Of a DNA stretch of 25,518 bases, positions 1 through 8,215 are shown piece after piece. The stretch is taken from IMG/VR virus record IMGVR_UViG_3300044823_000488, positions 1-25,518 of that record; one strand, given 5' to 3'. Each line of letters begins with the position of its first letter. Position 1 is the stretch's first letter. The DNA is from a virus. Under the pieces are notes generated by a model. The model did no database searches. It was given only the letters and a program-made list of their open reading frames with translations, and was not told where the DNA came from. A program made the position numbers and the translations under genes.

Positions 1-1
1 G

Positions 2-289
2 TGGTGTGTAACACTACAAACCTCGGAAGAGTGGCGCCTACACTACGCAAGCGAGGTAGAATGGCTGCGCGAACGCATAAGGTATTACAGCGGTGATTGC
101 TATAAAAATTACAATGAAGGCATACTCTCCTTGCGTCAGATAATTGCAAATAATAAAACCGCATCTCCACCGTTAGCTATCGTAGCATTAGCGGAAGCAG
201 TATTACCAGCGTTCAGCATATCGCAGTGGCAGATGGAAGCTGACGAGACTCGACTAAAAATGCTTATTGAAGGCGGCTGTCAAGCATAA
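2..289 (+). CDS. 3' end of an unrecognised AT-rich plus-strand gene (partial)
   Basis: An open frame enters from the left edge and runs 95 codons to a TAA at 287-289. No convincing start codon lies inside it, so the gene probably begins outside the window. The visible protein reads as a plausible folded, mostly helical sequence (WRLHYASEVEWLRERIRYY near the start, a hydrophobic AIVALAEAVLPAF stretch in the middle) and ends in GGCQA. I do not recognise the family. The DNA is clearly richer in A+T than the phage structural genes, and the gene points against them: its stop is only three bases from the stop of the hub gene on the other strand. Like the other plus-strand genes here, it is probably an acquired accessory gene. 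Confidence is moderate that it is coding and nil for function. Confidence 0.5.
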   Translation, partial: WCVTLQTSEEWRLHYASEVEWLRERIRYYSGDCYKNYNEGILSLRQIIANNKTASPPLAIVALAEAVLPAFSISQWQMEADETRLKMLIEGGCQA

Positions 290-292
290 CCG

Positions 293-2080
293 TTACTGCG
301 ACGGCCACTGCGGGGTGATAGAGCCGCCCGTCATCTGCTGCGTCACGTCGTTCGCGTTTTCGGGCGTGGCGAAGACCTGAAGCGCCTGCCCAGTGCCGGC
401 GGGAAGGCCCACCTGATAGACGCCGTCCTGGCGCCGCGCATTGCCGATATATATGTTCCGGAGCAGCCCGTCGGTGCTGGTGTCGGCATAGACCGACGTC
501 GGCAGCCCCCGGGTCAGCGTCAGGGTCGTGGTGGATCGACCGCCGAACTCGAAGCGATGCCGAACCCCCTCAACGTAGAAGTCCCAGAGCACGCCGTCCT
601 TGAACGGCGCGTAGCGCCAGCGCGTGCCGACATAGACAGACGGCGACAGCGGTATCTCCACCGCGCCGCGCGCCATCAGGGGCAGCGGGTGCCACCAGCT
701 CGCCAGCGCGGCGGTAAGCACCACCTCGGTCTCGCGAACATCGAACCCTTTTGCCAAGGCCTGCTGCGACGCGGTGCCGTTCCAGTCGAACATCCAGCGC
801 GTCGTGCCGTTGGCCGGACGGTATCCATAGCGGTGCACCGACGCTGGATCGGCAACGGCCAGGAACTTAAAGGGAAACGGAATGACGTTTGAACCGTTGT
901 CGCCGTACGTCGTTTGGTACGCCGTCGGATTCAGCATGTAGAAGTTGCGCGCCTCGTCCGCCGTGAACTCGATATGCGACTCATAGAATCCATAGCCGCT
1001 CAGTTGGTGGAGCGGCAGCGCGTTCCAGCGCGAGACGTCCATGTTGCTCACGATGAACGACTGTGTCGTCGCGATCGGATCGAAGTTGAAGCGTGGAACC
1101 GGGTTGACTCGGGCCACCAGTTGCGGTCCGGCCGGAAGCGCCGTCGGAAAGTCCCGCATGGTGAAAGCGCGACCGGGCACGGATACATTCGCCGCGCTGG
1201 AGGTAACGGTCGATTCGGGTAGCGTGACGGAACCGTCCGGGTTGGTGACCGGCGCGCCGCTGGTCGCCACGGTCGGACCGGTCGGTGGAACGTTCAGCGC
1301 ATAGGTGCCGGACGGCGCGGTGGTGACGAAGAACTCGTACCAAGGCCAGGGGAAAATGTCGAGGAACTTCGCCATCCACGATTCCAGGCCGAGGAACTGT
1401 TCCGTGTATGGTATGTATATGCCTGGATACTGCTCCATCGTCTCGCTGATGAGCGTGTTGAACGGCACGCGCGTGTCGCCGCCCTGGTAGGGCACGAAGG
1501 TCTGTCCCATCATGGCGCCGGGGCCGGCCATGACCTTCTCGAACCATGTCTTACCGATCTGCACGGGGGAGCCCATGCCGACCAGTCCCTGCGATATCGC
1601 GGGCACGAGGCCGACCGGCAAGAATCCCAGTTGGTTCCTGAGCCCGTTGGGTGCCACAAGGCCGTACATGGACAGCATGTACCAGTTTTGCGTGTTGAAG
1701 AACCACGCGAAGTCGGCGCCCGCGATGAGTTGTTGGCGGGCGGCCGTGGATTCTCCCTGTGCGTTCGTCTGCCAGACCTGATCTTCACTCGGAAGCGATA
1801 CCACGCCGTCCATGACGATCGCCGCGTCGGCACCGCGCGACATGCCGATAAGCACGTGTGAGGCAGGCGTGATTACCTGCGTCCAGTCAGGGATAGACTC
1901 CGGCCCGTTGGGGCCTCCCGGAGCAAGCTCAATGGAGAAGGTGCCGTTTGCACCGCCTTGCAGTGTTTTCGACACGGTGACGCTTTTGATCTGGCCGCCC
2001 GAGATCCAGTAAGGCCCACCCTCGAACGGAAAAATCTCCACGGAACAAGCGACGGCGGCGAGAGGTGCAGAGCCGCTCAT
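293..2080 (-). CDS. putative baseplate hub / tail hub protein (gp27/gpD-like)
   Basis: This 595-residue protein is the last structural gene before the left edge. The frame is open 28 codons further upstream, but the ATG at 2080 is preferred because it lies four bases after the tape-measure stop and starts a protein-like sequence (MSGSAPLAAVACSVEIF). The N-terminus looks like a beta-barrel hub domain (VEIFPFEGGPYWISGGQIKSV...). The C-terminal part has features of tail hub proteins: a string of beta strands (VEIPLSPSVYVGTRWRY), the WDFYVEGVRHRFEFGG segment and the TTTLTLTRGLP segment. Hubs lie directly after the tape measure in myoviruses, which fits. In the virion it would form the centre of the baseplate, joining tube and spike. 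The identification is by pattern and gene order only; another baseplate protein is possible. Confidence 0.6.
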   Translation of the reverse strand: MSGSAPLAAVACSVEIFPFEGGPYWISGGQIKSVTVSKTLQGGANGTFSIELAPGGPNGPESIPDWTQVITPASHVLIGMSRGADAAIVMDGVVSLPSEDQVWQTNAQGESTAARQQLIAGADFAWFFNTQNWYMLSMYGLVAPNGLRNQLGFLPVGLVPAISQGLVGMGSPVQIGKTWFEKVMAGPGAMMGQTFVPYQGGDTRVPFNTLISETMEQYPGIYIPYTEQFLGLESWMAKFLDIFPWPWYEFFVTTAPSGTYALNVPPTGPTVATSGAPVTNPDGSVTLPESTVTSSAANVSVPGRAFTMRDFPTALPAGPQLVARVNPVPRFNFDPIATTQSFIVSNMDVSRWNALPLHQLSGYGFYESHIEFTADEARNFYMLNPTAYQTTYGDNGSNVIPFPFKFLAVADPASVHRYGYRPANGTTRWMFDWNGTASQQALAKGFDVRETEVVLTAALASWWHPLPLMARGAVEIPLSPSVYVGTRWRYAPFKDGVLWDFYVEGVRHRFEFGGRSTTTLTLTRGLPTSVYADTSTDGLLRNIYIGNARRQDGVYQVGLPAGTGQALQVFATPENANDVTQQMTGGSITPQWPSQ

Positions 2081-2084
2081 CGGA

Positions 2085-4646
2085 TCAGTTACCCGGCAAC
2101 ATGAGATACGACGGCATACCTTGCGACGGCCGCCCCAGCGTAAACTGCCGGTTGGCATCGGCAATGTGCTTGGCGAACTCAGCCAGCGCCTTGTTGACCG
2201 CCGGGATGATGACGTTCATATCCGTAAACGATATCTCGCTCCCCTTCATGACGCCGGCCAGGGCGTCGGAATACGCCGTCAGCGCCGCCAGCGGCGGCAT
2301 GTTCTGTCCTGGCGCGCTCGGAGCCGCGCTTCCGTTTTGGTTGCCAAAAACATCCGCCGCTTGCCAGGCCGCAAAGTTATCAGACGCGTCTGCGCGGGAG
2401 GGATTCTGCCGGAGGTATTGGCGCGTCAGGCCTCGGCGCTTGTCTACCTCGCCGGGGATGTTCCCCGGGCGCGAATAGAGCGTGAGCATGGCATCAGAGT
2501 CCGCTTCGGGACTCGATGCTGAATTCATAAGCACCCTGCCCGCCGCTTCGGCGCCTGGATCGCGATAGCCGCTGGTGCCGCGCATCTCCGCCAGTTGGAA
2601 TTCGTACTGCTCCTGGTCCGGTCCCTCCCCGGGTTTGTGTCCGTAGCGCCGCGTAAACGCCGAAAGGCGATCGCCGCGCAACTGAAAAAACCCCCAGGCG
2701 CCCTGACCACCACCCCCCATGTTGGGGGATGTCGTGTTCCAACTTCCGTCCCGGTTGTGGTCGGCCTCGGCGCTGGCGTCGGCCATGACGGCCGCGATGG
2801 CGTTATCCGGTAGGCCCTGCGCCTTGTAGTAGGCGTACATGCCTTGCAGGCGCTGGCGCTGCGCTGCTTGCTGCCCTGCAATAAGTTCACCGGTTTCTTG
2901 GTGCGTGAGGCCGATCGCGAGCGCCCCCATTCCAGGGGATGCCTGTTCCATTTGGCGATAGGCGGGGCTCGTAAGAAAGGCGCTGCGCGCCAAGCCTGAG
3001 TTTCCGGGAACGCCTTGCGTGCCGCCGCCGCCCACGATCTGCGACAGGTACATCTCGGCGCCGATGTCGTTCCCCTGGGCCTGCAGGTCGAAATAGTACT
3101 GCACCATCTGGCTGGTGACGGGGTTGTCCATTATGGACTGGTAGTAGTTGGGCTGGTCTGGATTGCTGTTCAGGAACGTCTTTAGTTGCGCGGGCGTGCG
3201 TATGTTCTTTTCCAGGTTCAGGTAGGTGAAGGTGTCGTTCGCATCGTGACCCACCCCCGCCAATCCTTGCTGAAGCCTTTGCGCGGCGTTTAGCCCGGCC
3301 TCGCCGGTGCGACCGCCCGGCAAGTCCTTGTAATCCAGCAAGAACTTGCCGAACGCGCCCATGTCGAAGCCGACGCCGCCGGCGCCCGACATGCCTTGCA
3401 TCTTGACCGCGGTGTCGATCGACTGCGCCAGCGCCGATCGGTCGAAGCCCTGCTGCACCGCTATCGTCATCACCGGCGCCATCTGCTGCGTGTACTGCTC
3501 CACGCCGCCGGCGTTTCCGGACACCACCCCGTAGCGCGCGGCCTGGGAAACGGAGCCTTCCATGTTCAGCCCGCTGAACGCGGGCGTGAACTGCATGCCC
3601 GCGATCCCCTGGATCAGCGACCGGTTCGCGGTGTTGCTGCCCTGCACGATGCCGAAGCCCGACAGCATGCGCAACGCTTCGGTGGGGCCAAGGCCCAGTT
3701 TCTCCATCCACTCCGGTGGCTTGACCCCCTGGTCGATGCTGCCCAGCAGCTTCTCGCCGCTGAAGCCGCCGGCGCGGGCCAGACCGTAGGCGCCAAAGAC
3801 CAGGTTGCGGTAGGGCGCCGCCGCGCCGATCGCGCCGCCCTCAAGGTGCCCGAAGGTCTGTGGCGCGAAGGCCAGTTCCTCCGCGGCAGCAGCGGCCACG
3901 CCGGCGGTAAGGCTGCCCGTCAGCAGGCGAGACGTGGCGCCGAACCCGAACGCACCGGCGAACGGCACGCCGCGACCCCAGCCACCACCGCCGCCGTCGC
4001 CGCCTCCACCCCCTATGCCACCGCCGCCACCACCCCTACCGTCGCCGCGGGCGTTGTGCTGGTAGCGCAGGAACGCCGGCACCCCGACCGGCCAGCCGCC
4101 GGGAGGCGCGGGCATGGTCGGCGCGTCCATCGAGGACGGACCCCAGCGGAACGATTCGCGCCACATGCCGTCGACGGACGCCCGCTGCGCCGCGCTCCTT
4201 TGCGCGATGATATCGTCGTCCTCGCGCATGCGGTTCAGGTTGTAGAGCACCGAGCCGTAGGCGGACCCGGTCAGCGGGGAGCGGCCCAGCGCGTTGGCCA
4301 GCGCGTTGGTCAGCACCATCTCGGGGGGTTGCATGAACGACATCGACGGCGACGACGCGCCCGCCATGGGCGAGATCATCGACGGGCCGCCACCCGGACG
4401 GAGCCCGAACATGTTGCCGGCTCCATAGGGGTTCACGCCCCAGACCGCGTAACCGGCGTTGGCGCGGGCGGCATGGCCGGCCATGGTCTGCGCCACCCAG
4501 CCGTCGCCGGTCCACGGCGCGACGCCGGCGGCAAAGTTAGCCTCGCCGCCCGACGCGCCGACGGTCCCGCCGGGCGGCAGGCCGAGCCCACCAGACCGCG
4601 CAAAGCCTGCGTTCGCGGACTGACCTTGGATCACGACTTCAGGCAT
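2085..4646 (-). CDS. tape measure protein with C-terminal lysozyme-like domain
   Basis: The 853-residue product sits between the tail chaperones and the hub, where the tape measure gene belongs. Its ATG overlaps the chaperone stop (ATGCCTGA), the usual coupled arrangement. Residues about 198-228 are a glycine-rich hinge made almost only of G, D and R, followed by a hydrophobic, membrane-compatible segment (about 229-265). Residues about 605-720 resemble the phage tail lysozyme family: a helix with A-V-M-A-D-A-S-A-E, then NRDGSW, GAWGFFQLRGDRLSAF and an aromatic-rich helix. The expected role is to set tail length during assembly and then help DNA pass the envelope, with the lysozyme domain opening peptidoglycan. 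Oddities are the short length for a tape measure and the lack of long coiled coils; a tail-associated lysozyme that is not the tape measure is the alternative. Confidence 0.68.
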   Translation of the reverse strand: MPEVVIQGQSANAGFARSGGLGLPPGGTVGASGGEANFAAGVAPWTGDGWVAQTMAGHAARANAGYAVWGVNPYGAGNMFGLRPGGGPSMISPMAGASSPSMSFMQPPEMVLTNALANALGRSPLTGSAYGSVLYNLNRMREDDDIIAQRSAAQRASVDGMWRESFRWGPSSMDAPTMPAPPGGWPVGVPAFLRYQHNARGDGRGGGGGGIGGGGGDGGGGGWGRGVPFAGAFGFGATSRLLTGSLTAGVAAAAAEELAFAPQTFGHLEGGAIGAAAPYRNLVFGAYGLARAGGFSGEKLLGSIDQGVKPPEWMEKLGLGPTEALRMLSGFGIVQGSNTANRSLIQGIAGMQFTPAFSGLNMEGSVSQAARYGVVSGNAGGVEQYTQQMAPVMTIAVQQGFDRSALAQSIDTAVKMQGMSGAGGVGFDMGAFGKFLLDYKDLPGGRTGEAGLNAAQRLQQGLAGVGHDANDTFTYLNLEKNIRTPAQLKTFLNSNPDQPNYYQSIMDNPVTSQMVQYYFDLQAQGNDIGAEMYLSQIVGGGGTQGVPGNSGLARSAFLTSPAYRQMEQASPGMGALAIGLTHQETGELIAGQQAAQRQRLQGMYAYYKAQGLPDNAIAAVMADASAEADHNRDGSWNTTSPNMGGGGQGAWGFFQLRGDRLSAFTRRYGHKPGEGPDQEQYEFQLAEMRGTSGYRDPGAEAAGRVLMNSASSPEADSDAMLTLYSRPGNIPGEVDKRRGLTRQYLRQNPSRADASDNFAAWQAADVFGNQNGSAAPSAPGQNMPPLAALTAYSDALAGVMKGSEISFTDMNVIIPAVNKALAEFAKHIADANRQFTLGRPSQGMPSYLMLPGN

Positions 4647-5034
4647 CGCCCTGCACCGGTTTGCCGCCCTTGGTCACGCCGGGCTTGAGGCCGCCCTGCA
4701 GCCCCTGCCGACGGCGATAAGCCGCGAGTCGCTGGTTGGCGGCGGTGACGCCCTCGCGGTCCATCTGGCGCTGGAAGGCCGCGCCAACCCGGACGCTCGT
4801 CCAGGCCGCATGCAGGTCCACCGCGGCACGGGACGGATCGACGCCGCCCCGCAGGAAGGTGAAGCGCTCCGGTTCGTCGAGCGCGCCCATCTCCAGGATG
4901 AAGTCCAGTTCGGCTACCGTGTGCTCCGTCAGCGGCTTGCCGAAGGGTCCGCCGGCGGCGTGGGAGCCGAGTATCCTACTGGCCAGCCACAGCTTCCGGG
5001 CCAGCGGGTGGCTTGTCGGGATTCCGTCGCGTGC
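4639..5034 (-). CDS. tail assembly chaperone, frameshifted second frame (GT part)
   Basis: This is the downstream half of the chaperone, 131 residues, in the frame +1 relative to the upstream half. No ATG or GTG opens it until deep inside (MGALDEPERF near 4890), although real-looking protein begins well before that (ARDGIPTSHPLARKLWLASRI). It is therefore most likely made only as a frameshift extension of the 4976-5434 gene, giving a product of about 264 residues. This mirrors lambda G/GT and equivalent pairs in many tailed phages, where the long form binds the tape measure during tail assembly. The stop TGA overlaps the tape-measure start. The start given is the first codon after the proposed slip at 5036-5038; the frame itself stays open up to 5472, so the true slip point is uncertain. 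Confidence 0.6.
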   Translation of the reverse strand, partial: ARDGIPTSHPLARKLWLASRILGSHAAGGPFGKPLTEHTVAELDFILEMGALDEPERFTFLRGGVDPSRAAVDLHAAWTSVRVGAAFQRQMDREGVTAANQRLAAYRRRQGLQGGLKPGVTKGGKPVQGDA

Positions 5035-5434
5035 GAAATCGAGCCATCTCGGCCTCGAAGGCGTTGCCGACCTGGATGACCGTCTCCTCGCGATCCGGCG
5101 GAAACTTGCTCGAGTCGACCAGCGGCTTGCCGTCGGTGCCGGCCGAGTACGGCCACTCCTGGTCGGAGCGCTCCAGGTAAAGCTCCATGATGGCGCAGGC
5201 CCGGGCAAAGGAGACCGCGGAGTAGTCGAGCCCGAAGTCGCCGGGGAAGCCGCCTCCACCCGCCGGGAACGCCCTGCGCCGCACGTCGGCGGCGCGGTAC
5301 CCCATCTCGATGGAGTAGTAGATGCCGGGCTTGCGGAAGACGTATGTTTCGCCTCCGACGTTCGCGCCGTCGACGGTGCTGCCGCCGATGACGACGTCAA
5401 AGGTCCGGGAGAGCGGGTCGCTTTCGGTGGGCAT
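4976..5434 (-). CDS. tail assembly chaperone, first frame (G part)
   Basis: This gene encodes 152 residues between tail tube and tape measure, starting at an ATG with a GAGG ribosome site eight bases upstream. The N-terminus reads RTFDVVIGGSTVDGANVGGETYVFRKPG and the centre contains ARACAIMELYLERSDQEWP, compatible with a small helical chaperone. The frame ends at TAG 4976-4978, while protein-like sequence goes on in the next frame. Position and two-frame layout are the diagnostic features of the gpG/gpGT chaperones that coat the tape measure before the tube polymerises. I recognise it by context rather than by a strong motif. The short form alone should be the major product. Confidence 0.65.
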   Translation of the reverse strand: MPTESDPLSRTFDVVIGGSTVDGANVGGETYVFRKPGIYYSIEMGYRAADVRRRAFPAGGGGFPGDFGLDYSAVSFARACAIMELYLERSDQEWPYSAGTDGKPLVDSSKFPPDREETVIQVGNAFEAEMARFRTRRNPDKPPAGPEAVAGQ

Positions 5435-5484
5435 GGTAGGCCTCGCACCTGTTGTGTCAGTGCGAGGAACATCGCACTACGCGG

Positions 5485-6036
5485 TCAGCCTGTAAAGCCG
5501 TTCGTGCCCGTGGCCGCGCCGATCTGACCGGCCGCGAGCGCCGCGCTGGCGGCGGTGGTGGCGATGCTGAGCGCGTTCTCGCCGGTGTTCAGCACGCTGT
5601 CGCCCTTGGCGTTCAGCACGTCCATGGCCAGGAAGGAGTAGCTGTTCCGCGACGGGGTGTTGGTCGGGATGCTGCCGGCGAAATTCTGGCACTTGCAGCC
5701 CACGTAGGTGAACTTCACCGTGTTGGTGAGCCCGTCGTAGACGTGGAAGTCGAACGAGTTGCCGGCCAGGATGTAGCTCAGGCTGACCCCGGACTGAAGC
5801 GTGGCCTCTCCCTGCGTGGTCAGCGCGAAACTGTCCAGGCTGATCTGCGGGGATATGCGGAGCTGCGGGATCTCCTGGGGCAGCGCCGATCCGATGCCAT
5901 AGAGGTGCTCGGCGCCGAACGGGAACTGGTGCCCCACGGTCTGCGCGAAGTAGACGATCTGGTCGCCAAGAAGAACGGCCACTTGATTGCCCGTTTGCAC
6001 ATTGGAGGCGACGGGCTGCGGCTGAAAACCGGGCAT
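5485..6036 (-). CDS. tail tube protein
   Basis: This 183-residue protein begins 13 bases after the sheath stop, with GGAG nine bases before its ATG. It is rich in beta-strand patterns and has few charged residues. The body contains the alternating strands typical of tube proteins (LRISPQISLDSFALTTQGEA, FDFHVYDGLTNTVKFTYVGC). It ends in an alanine/glycine-rich tail (ASAALAAGQIGAATGTNGFTG). In contractile-tailed phages the tube gene directly follows the sheath gene, which is exactly the order here. The product would stack in rings to form the inner channel of the tail. Size fits tube proteins of the gp19/FII type. A CKC pair (near residue 113) is unusual. Confidence rests mainly on synteny, size and fold pattern. 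Confidence 0.7.
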   Translation of the reverse strand: MPGFQPQPVASNVQTGNQVAVLLGDQIVYFAQTVGHQFPFGAEHLYGIGSALPQEIPQLRISPQISLDSFALTTQGEATLQSGVSLSYILAGNSFDFHVYDGLTNTVKFTYVGCKCQNFAGSIPTNTPSRNSYSFLAMDVLNAKGDSVLNTGENALSIATTAASAALAAGQIGAATGTNGFTG

Positions 6037-6049
6037 CTATTCTGCTCCG

Positions 6050-7852
6050 TTACGACGCAGTGATGGTGAACGCGAGCGGTTCTACGCTTGCGAAACAAGT
6101 GATGAATCTGTTCTGACCAACCAGCGTGACATTTACCGTGATCGACGCCAACTGGTTCTGTCCGTCGTAGACCAGCACCAGCGACTTCGAATCCCAGGAG
6201 GCCAGCACGCCGTTGCTCGCGCCGCCCGTGTAGATCAACGCGTTGAGCAGGCGCTTCAGCGCGTTCAGGATGGACGCCTCGGTGGTCGGCGTGGCGATGG
6301 TGCCGACGTAGCGCCGCAGCGTGGTGACGACCGAATAGGCCAGCCAGTACCGGCAGGCCACCTGCTGGGTCGACGTGTTCTCGACGTTGTCGTCGACCTG
6401 CCAGGTCGTGACGTCCGACAGGAAGGTCGGCGGCCCGTTGAACTGCGCGGTCTGCCACAGCGCCAGCACGCCCGCGTTCTGCAGGGTCGAAAGCTGCGAC
6501 ACCGTCAGTTGCAGGCCGGCGTTCACCGCCTCGACGCCGTTGCCGTTCAGCACCTTGTTGGTCAAGGGCAGGGCGACGATGTTGCCGGTGGCGATCGCGG
6601 CCGCCGACGCGGCGGCATAGAGGCCGCCGTAAAGCTGGTTCTGGCCGGTGCTGGTGTTGGTCCGGTAGATGCCAGGATACACGTAGACCATCTGCAACGA
6701 ATCGAGGTTCGTCGCGTTGGTGGTCGTGGTCGACACCGTGTCGCCGATCGACGAGCCGGTGAAGCCGCGCCGCCACATGCCGTAGGGCGGGCTGCTGGCG
6801 GTCTCGCAGTGCTGCGCCATCAGGGCCTGCACCGCCGTCGCGTTGCTGTCGGCGAACACCGTCCAGGCCGGCACCGTCAGCCCCGCGGTAAAGCCCGAGG
6901 CATAGTCGCTGTTGACCGGCGGAACCCCCGTGGCACCCGAGAAGAAGGTCGGCACGCCCGTCACGGGCAGCCATGCCGCCGAATCGACGGTGCCGCTGAC
7001 CGTCGCGCTGGCCAGGGGGCTGGCGAACTGGTTCACCCAGTACGCGATCTCCTGGAGGTATGCCCGCACGTTCGCGTACTGAAGCACGCCGCTGACCGGA
7101 ACCGCCAGCGAGACCGAGCCCGTCGCGGTCAGGAAGTTCGACGGCAGTTGGCCGCCGGTGGAAGAGAGGCCCACCGCATAGTAGTTGCCGGTGCCGTTGA
7201 GGGCCTCGGTGAGCGTGGCCACCGTCGCGTAGGCGCCGGAGCCGATGGGAATCGTCACCGATTCGCCGGAGACGGGGCTGCTGACACTGAAGGCCGGCGC
7301 GTTGCCGCTGACGACCACCGAGTAGGTGACGCTGCCCGACGCCTGGCCGGAATACGCGAGTTGGAAGGGGACCGTAAGGTCGTCGCCGACGTACTGGCCG
7401 CCGCCGTAGTTGTCGGTGATGGTCAGCTTCAGGCCGGCCGTGGAGCCGTTGGAGACCTGATACGAAAGCTGGTTGCTGGGAGGACCGTAGAAGGCCGAGG
7501 TCAGCAGGGTCTGGGTGCCGAGCGCGCCGGACGCGACAAGGGCCGCCAGCGACTGCGTGTTGCGGCTGACGTCGATGAAGGTGATGAGTTGCGCGCCGTT
7601 CTGGGCCGGCGAGGGGTTGGCGATGAACGGTATGAAGGCCGCCACCGGCGCGCCCCGCACCGCCGCGGCGAAATCGGCGGGACTGGTGAACGTGACGGGG
7701 GTCTTCGGCTTCGGCCCCCAGCCGTAGCCCAGCACCAGCATCGGCGGAGTCGTCGGCGGGTTGTTCGGCGTGGCCGCCGTGACGTCGTCCTGGTAGTAGG
7801 CGCCGGGCAGCGGAATGAAGGTGCCGGCGAAGGAGATGCCCTGCATCGGCAT
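6050..7852 (-). CDS. contractile tail sheath protein
   Basis: The 600-residue product starts one base after the stop of the small gene upstream. The N-terminus (GTFIPLPGAYYQDD) resembles the strand-exchange arm region of sheath proteins. The centre (residues about 140-270) is a beta-rich insertion, probably an exposed domain. The C-terminal third has the conserved sheath core: a segment with LQNAGVLALWQTAQFNGPPTF, then VACRYWLAYSVVTTLRRYVG, then EASILNALKRLLNALI and a final beta region with LVLVYDGQNQLASITVNVTLV. It forms the outer cylinder that contracts at infection. Its presence, followed by a tube gene, is what makes this phage a myovirus. The identification is good from motif order and size; no search was run. 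Confidence 0.82.
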   Translation of the reverse strand: MPMQGISFAGTFIPLPGAYYQDDVTAATPNNPPTTPPMLVLGYGWGPKPKTPVTFTSPADFAAAVRGAPVAAFIPFIANPSPAQNGAQLITFIDVSRNTQSLAALVASGALGTQTLLTSAFYGPPSNQLSYQVSNGSTAGLKLTITDNYGGGQYVGDDLTVPFQLAYSGQASGSVTYSVVVSGNAPAFSVSSPVSGESVTIPIGSGAYATVATLTEALNGTGNYYAVGLSSTGGQLPSNFLTATGSVSLAVPVSGVLQYANVRAYLQEIAYWVNQFASPLASATVSGTVDSAAWLPVTGVPTFFSGATGVPPVNSDYASGFTAGLTVPAWTVFADSNATAVQALMAQHCETASSPPYGMWRRGFTGSSIGDTVSTTTTNATNLDSLQMVYVYPGIYRTNTSTGQNQLYGGLYAAASAAAIATGNIVALPLTNKVLNGNGVEAVNAGLQLTVSQLSTLQNAGVLALWQTAQFNGPPTFLSDVTTWQVDDNVENTSTQQVACRYWLAYSVVTTLRRYVGTIATPTTEASILNALKRLLNALIYTGGASNGVLASWDSKSLVLVYDGQNQLASITVNVTLVGQNRFITCFASVEPLAFTITAS

Positions 7853-8161
7853 TTACCGTACTCCCGCCACGGTGGGATGCGCCGGCTCTTCGCGGGCGGC
7901 GTCGATCAGCGCCGCCCACTCGGCGTGCGTGTGACGCTCGGCGCCGTGCCGGATCTTGAGCAGCTTGAGCCAGACCTCGTCGGGATGCCCCGGCGTCACC
8001 GTCATCACGACGGCGCCGCCGCGGATGACCGGCCTGCCGCCCTTCACCAGCGCCACGCGGCGCGGGCGCAGCGTGGCGGCGAACACGGCGAGGGGAACCG
8101 GCGGCTCCACCGGCGCAGTGGGCTGCGCGGGCTGCACCGAGTCGTACGTGGTTTCGCTCAT
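7853..8161 (-). CDS. small conserved-position tail gene of unknown function
   Basis: A 102-residue product from the ATG at 8161 (GGAG about ten bases upstream), or 112 residues from an ATG at 8191. It begins with a proline-rich low-complexity stretch (about residues 8-26), then has a short beta region (LVKGGRPVIRGGAVVMTVTP) and a helix (HAEWAALIDAAREEP). Its TAA touches the sheath ATG directly, so the two are translationally coupled. It lies between tail terminator and sheath, a position where many myoviruses keep a small gene. I do not recognise the family. The base composition matches its neighbours, so it belongs to the original operon. Confidence 0.6.
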   Translation of the reverse strand: MSETTYDSVQPAQPTAPVEPPVPLAVFAATLRPRRVALVKGGRPVIRGGAVVMTVTPGHPDEVWLKLLKIRHGAERHTHAEWAALIDAAREEPAHPTVAGVR

Positions 8162-8215
8162 GGAGGCGGCACTCCGAAACATCGCCGCCATTCTATCGGC
8201 GGGCGGCCAGACCCC

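Noticed and set aside
3396-4688. 430-codon plus-strand frame opposite the tape measure
   Set aside because: Shadow of a GC-rich gene; no recognisable protein pattern.
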